A stretch of 24,602 bases of DNA, from positions 1 through 24,602 of the forward strand of contig JAYGED010000057.1 in the NCBI GenBank assembly GCA_046582565.1, written 5' to 3'. This DNA comes from JAYGED01 sp046582565. GTDB taxonomy: Bacteria; Pseudomonadota; Alphaproteobacteria; JAAXGF01. The position numbers and the translations under genes were made by a program. The notes beneath the pieces were generated by a model that had not been told where the DNA came from, made no database searches, and worked only from the letters and a program-made list of their open reading frames with translations. Shown piece after piece: positions 22,883-24,602 of the stretch; positions within the stretch are counted from its first letter, which is position 1; every line of letters begins with the position of its first letter.

Positions 22883-23803
22883 ATGCAGATTTATCTACCC
22901 ATCGCCGAGATGTCCGCGAACATTTTCCTTTTGCTCGGCATGGGCGGCGGCGTCGGGATTCTTTCCGGAATCTTCGGCGTCGGCGGCGGCTTTTTGATGA
23001 CGCCGCTGCTCATCTTCATCGGTGTGCCGCCGGCGGTGGCGGTGGCCACCGAAGCAAACCAGATTGTTGCCTCGTCGGTCTCGGGGGTGTTGGCCCATTG
23101 GCGTCGCGGCAATGTCGACTTCAAGATGGGGATCGTCCTGCTGGTCGGTGGCATCATTGGTTCGTCCTTCGGGGTATGGCTGTTTTCGGTGTTGCGCGAC
23201 CTTGGCCAGATCGATCTGGTGATCTCGCTCAGCTATGTCGTCTTCCTCGGCATCATCGGCATTTTGATGGCATTCGAGTCAGTGCGCACCATGCTGCCCG
23301 CATCGAAGGGCGGCAGCAGCCGACGACGCAAACTGCATCAGCATTATTGGGTTCACGGCCTGCCGTGGAAGATGCGCTTCAGGCGTTCGAAACTCTACAT
23401 CAGCGCCCTGTTGCCGCTCGGTATCGGCGTGGTCGTCGGTGTTCTGGCGGCGATCATGGGCGTCGGCGGTGGTTTCATCATGGTGCCGGCGATGATCTAC
23501 CTGCTCGGCATGCCCACGTCGGTGGTTGTCGGCACCTCTCTGTTCCAGATCATCTTCGTCACCGCCAACGTCACCTTCCTGCAGGCCGTCAACAACGCCA
23601 CCGTCGATGTTCTGCTCGCCCTGCTGTTGCTCACCGGCGGGGTCATCGGCGCCCAGGTCGGCACGCGGCTGGGATCGCGCTTGCGCGGCGAACAGTTGCG
23701 CGGCCTGCTGGCGCTGATCGTTCTCGCCGTCTGCGGCAAGATCCTCTACGACCTGGTCGGCACGCCGGCGGACCCGTTCAGCATTGGGCTTCTGGTGAAG
23801 TGA
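22883..23803 (+). CDS. TauE/SafE family permease (sulfite/sulfonate exporter type)
   Basis: This 306-residue integral membrane protein has about eight helices and two internally related halves, each with the family glycine motif: GIFGVGGGFLMTPLL (about 30-44) and AIMGVGGGFIMVPAM. A hydrophilic loop rich in Arg/Lys (about 133-175, GSSRRRKLHQHYW) separates them. Family members export sulfite, sulfoacetate or related anions across the inner membrane. Its stop overlaps the next start as TGATG, and the neighbour is the Alph_Pro_TM protein that accompanies many alphaproteobacterial TauE genes. ATG 22883 lacks a strong Shine-Dalgarno; the next ATG (residue 10) is an alternative. The substrate is inferred from the family only. 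Confidence 0.92.
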   Translation: MQIYLPIAEMSANIFLLLGMGGGVGILSGIFGVGGGFLMTPLLIFIGVPPAVAVATEANQIVASSVSGVLAHWRRGNVDFKMGIVLLVGGIIGSSFGVWLFSVLRDLGQIDLVISLSYVVFLGIIGILMAFESVRTMLPASKGGSSRRRKLHQHYWVHGLPWKMRFRRSKLYISALLPLGIGVVVGVLAAIMGVGGGFIMVPAMIYLLGMPTSVVVGTSLFQIIFVTANVTFLQAVNNATVDVLLALLLLTGGVIGAQVGTRLGSRLRGEQLRGLLALIVLAVCGKILYDLVGTPADPFSIGLLVK

Positions 23804-24543
23804 TGAACAGTCTTCGCCTGATACTCGCAGCCCTGTTGCTAAGCCTCTTCTCCGGGCCGGTTTGGGCGGCGCCCGTGGTTGCTGACTTGTCGAAATACGT
23901 CATCTCGATCGATTCCGGCTTCACCGGCACCGATGTGCTGCTCTATGGCGCGGTCGAAGAAGACGGCGACCTTGTCGTGGTTGTGCGCGGGCCGCCCGAA
24001 CGCGTCTCGGTCCGCCGCAAGGGCCGCGTCGCCGGTATCTGGGTCAACCAGGACAGCATCGAATTTGAGGACGCGCCATCCTATTACATGGTGGCGTCGA
24101 GCCGTCCGCTTAACGAAATCGCCCATCGAAATTTCCGCGAGCTTCATCAGATCGGGCTCGACGCGCTGCAGCTTACGCCGAGCGTGGCGCGGCCCGAAGA
24201 AGAGGTCGAGCCCTTCCGCAAGGCGCTGGTGCGCAACCGCATGCGGGAGGGCCTCTACAGCGACAGCATCGGCGCCATGAAATTTCTCAGCAATCGGCTG
24301 TTCAGCACGTCGGTGCAATTTCCGGCAAACGTGCCTGAAGGAGCCTATCGCGCCGAAGTATTCCTGATCCGCGACGGCAAGGTGATCAGCGCCGAGACCA
24401 CGCCGTTGTTCATCAACAAAACGGGCTTCCTGTGGCAGATCAATTACTACGCCCATAACAAGCCCGAGCTCTACGGTATCGTCGCCATCCTGGTCGCCCT
24501 GTTCGCCGGCTGGATCGCAGCGGTCGCCTTCCGCAAGGCCTAA
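23803..24543 (+). CDS. Alph_Pro_TM / TIGR02186 family membrane-anchored protein
   Basis: This 246-residue protein has a cleavable signal peptide (MNSLRLILAALLLSLFSGPV to WAAPVV), an extracytoplasmic domain, and one C-terminal membrane helix (LYGIVAILVALFAGWIAAVAF) ending in FRKA. Recognisable family segments are ISIDSGFTGTDVLLYGAVEEDG, VVVRGPPERVSVRRKGRVAGIWVN, the Tyr-rich PSYYMVASSRPL, and LINKTGF-type FINKTGFLWQINYYAH. The function is unknown; it is almost confined to Alphaproteobacteria and is commonly found directly after a TauE/SafE permease, so it probably serves as a periplasmic partner. ATG 23803 overlaps the TauE stop. An open frame extends upstream to 23098 but only antiparallels the permease in another frame and is not coding. 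Only 59 bases follow, without a clear feature. Confidence 0.92.
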   Translation: MNSLRLILAALLLSLFSGPVWAAPVVADLSKYVISIDSGFTGTDVLLYGAVEEDGDLVVVVRGPPERVSVRRKGRVAGIWVNQDSIEFEDAPSYYMVASSRPLNEIAHRNFRELHQIGLDALQLTPSVARPEEEVEPFRKALVRNRMREGLYSDSIGAMKFLSNRLFSTSVQFPANVPEGAYRAEVFLIRDGKVISAETTPLFINKTGFLWQINYYAHNKPELYGIVAILVALFAGWIAAVAFRKA

Positions 24544-24602
24544 TTCGATACGTTGCTCTTGGTTAATTCCAGGGATAAGCTATTGTGAATTAGAAGAATA
24601 TC

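Noticed and set aside
23098..23802. Upstream extension of the Alph_Pro_TM frame inside the TauE gene
   Set aside because: The added sequence is the out-of-frame reading of the permease (Arg/His-rich); the signal peptide starts at 23803.

Overview
The window is a gene-dense, GC-rich (roughly 60-65% by eye) stretch of a bacterial chromosome. Gene content and style point to an alphaproteobacterium, probably a Rhodospirillales-like or related heterotroph. It holds an Alph_Pro_TM (TIGR02186) gene next to TauE/SafE, a DsbA-like C-terminus of alphaproteobacterial type, many CoA and amine catabolic genes, and frequent ATGA or TGATG start/stop overlaps. This placement is inference; there is no rRNA or other phylogenetic marker. 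I see no phage genes, transposase, CRISPR array or tRNA. || Layout, left to right. (1) 1-2370, + strand: the 3' end of a DsbA-family gene, a hairpin-forming dispersed-type repeat, a dihydrodipicolinate synthase-family lyase, a small intergenic region with a 20-bp tandem duplication, and an enoyl-CoA hydratase. (2) 2388-4903, - strand: a class III aminotransferase overlapping a class II histone deacetylase/acetylpolyamine amidohydrolase-like gene, a pairing that suggests (acetyl)polyamine or amine catabolism. (3) 5047-8773, + strand: an ADP-forming acyl-CoA synthetase followed at once by a YtcJ-like amidohydrolase, ending in two strong inverted repeats. (4) 8906-12372, - strand, transcribed right to left: an EamA transporter, a glutamate-1-semialdehyde aminomutase-like PLP enzyme and a phytanoyl-CoA dioxygenase-like Fe(II)/2-oxoglutarate enzyme, tightly overlapped, then a small exported protein broken by a frameshift. 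(5) 12433-14893, + strand: a trimethylamine-dehydrogenase/dienoyl-CoA-reductase-type flavo-iron-sulfur oxidoreductase and a small exported DUF1566 protein. (6) 14952-15932, - strand: a Sel1-repeat plus SPOR envelope protein. (7) 16053-19167, + strand: an overlapping operon of CysQ, threonylcarbamoyl-AMP synthase (Sua5/TsaC long form) and a D-2-hydroxyglutarate dehydrogenase-like flavoprotein. (8) 19164-21171: a LysR regulator divergent from an ArsP/YraQ-type permease, with a T-N11-A dyad between them. (9) 21166-22608, - strand: a short MetE-like methyltransferase abutting a cupin. (10) 22883-24543, + strand: TauE/SafE permease and its usual Alph_Pro_TM partner. || Taken together this looks like ordinary accessory catabolism and transport (amines, CoA thioesters, sulfur/C1 chemistry) rather than a defence or mobile system. 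The items most worth checking are the deacetylase whose zinc-ligand Asp is Tyr, the hairpin repeat at 277-380, the two inverted repeats at 8771-8897, the frameshifted secreted protein at 8906-9333, and the EamA/PLP-enzyme/dioxygenase operon, whose substrate cannot be read from sequence.
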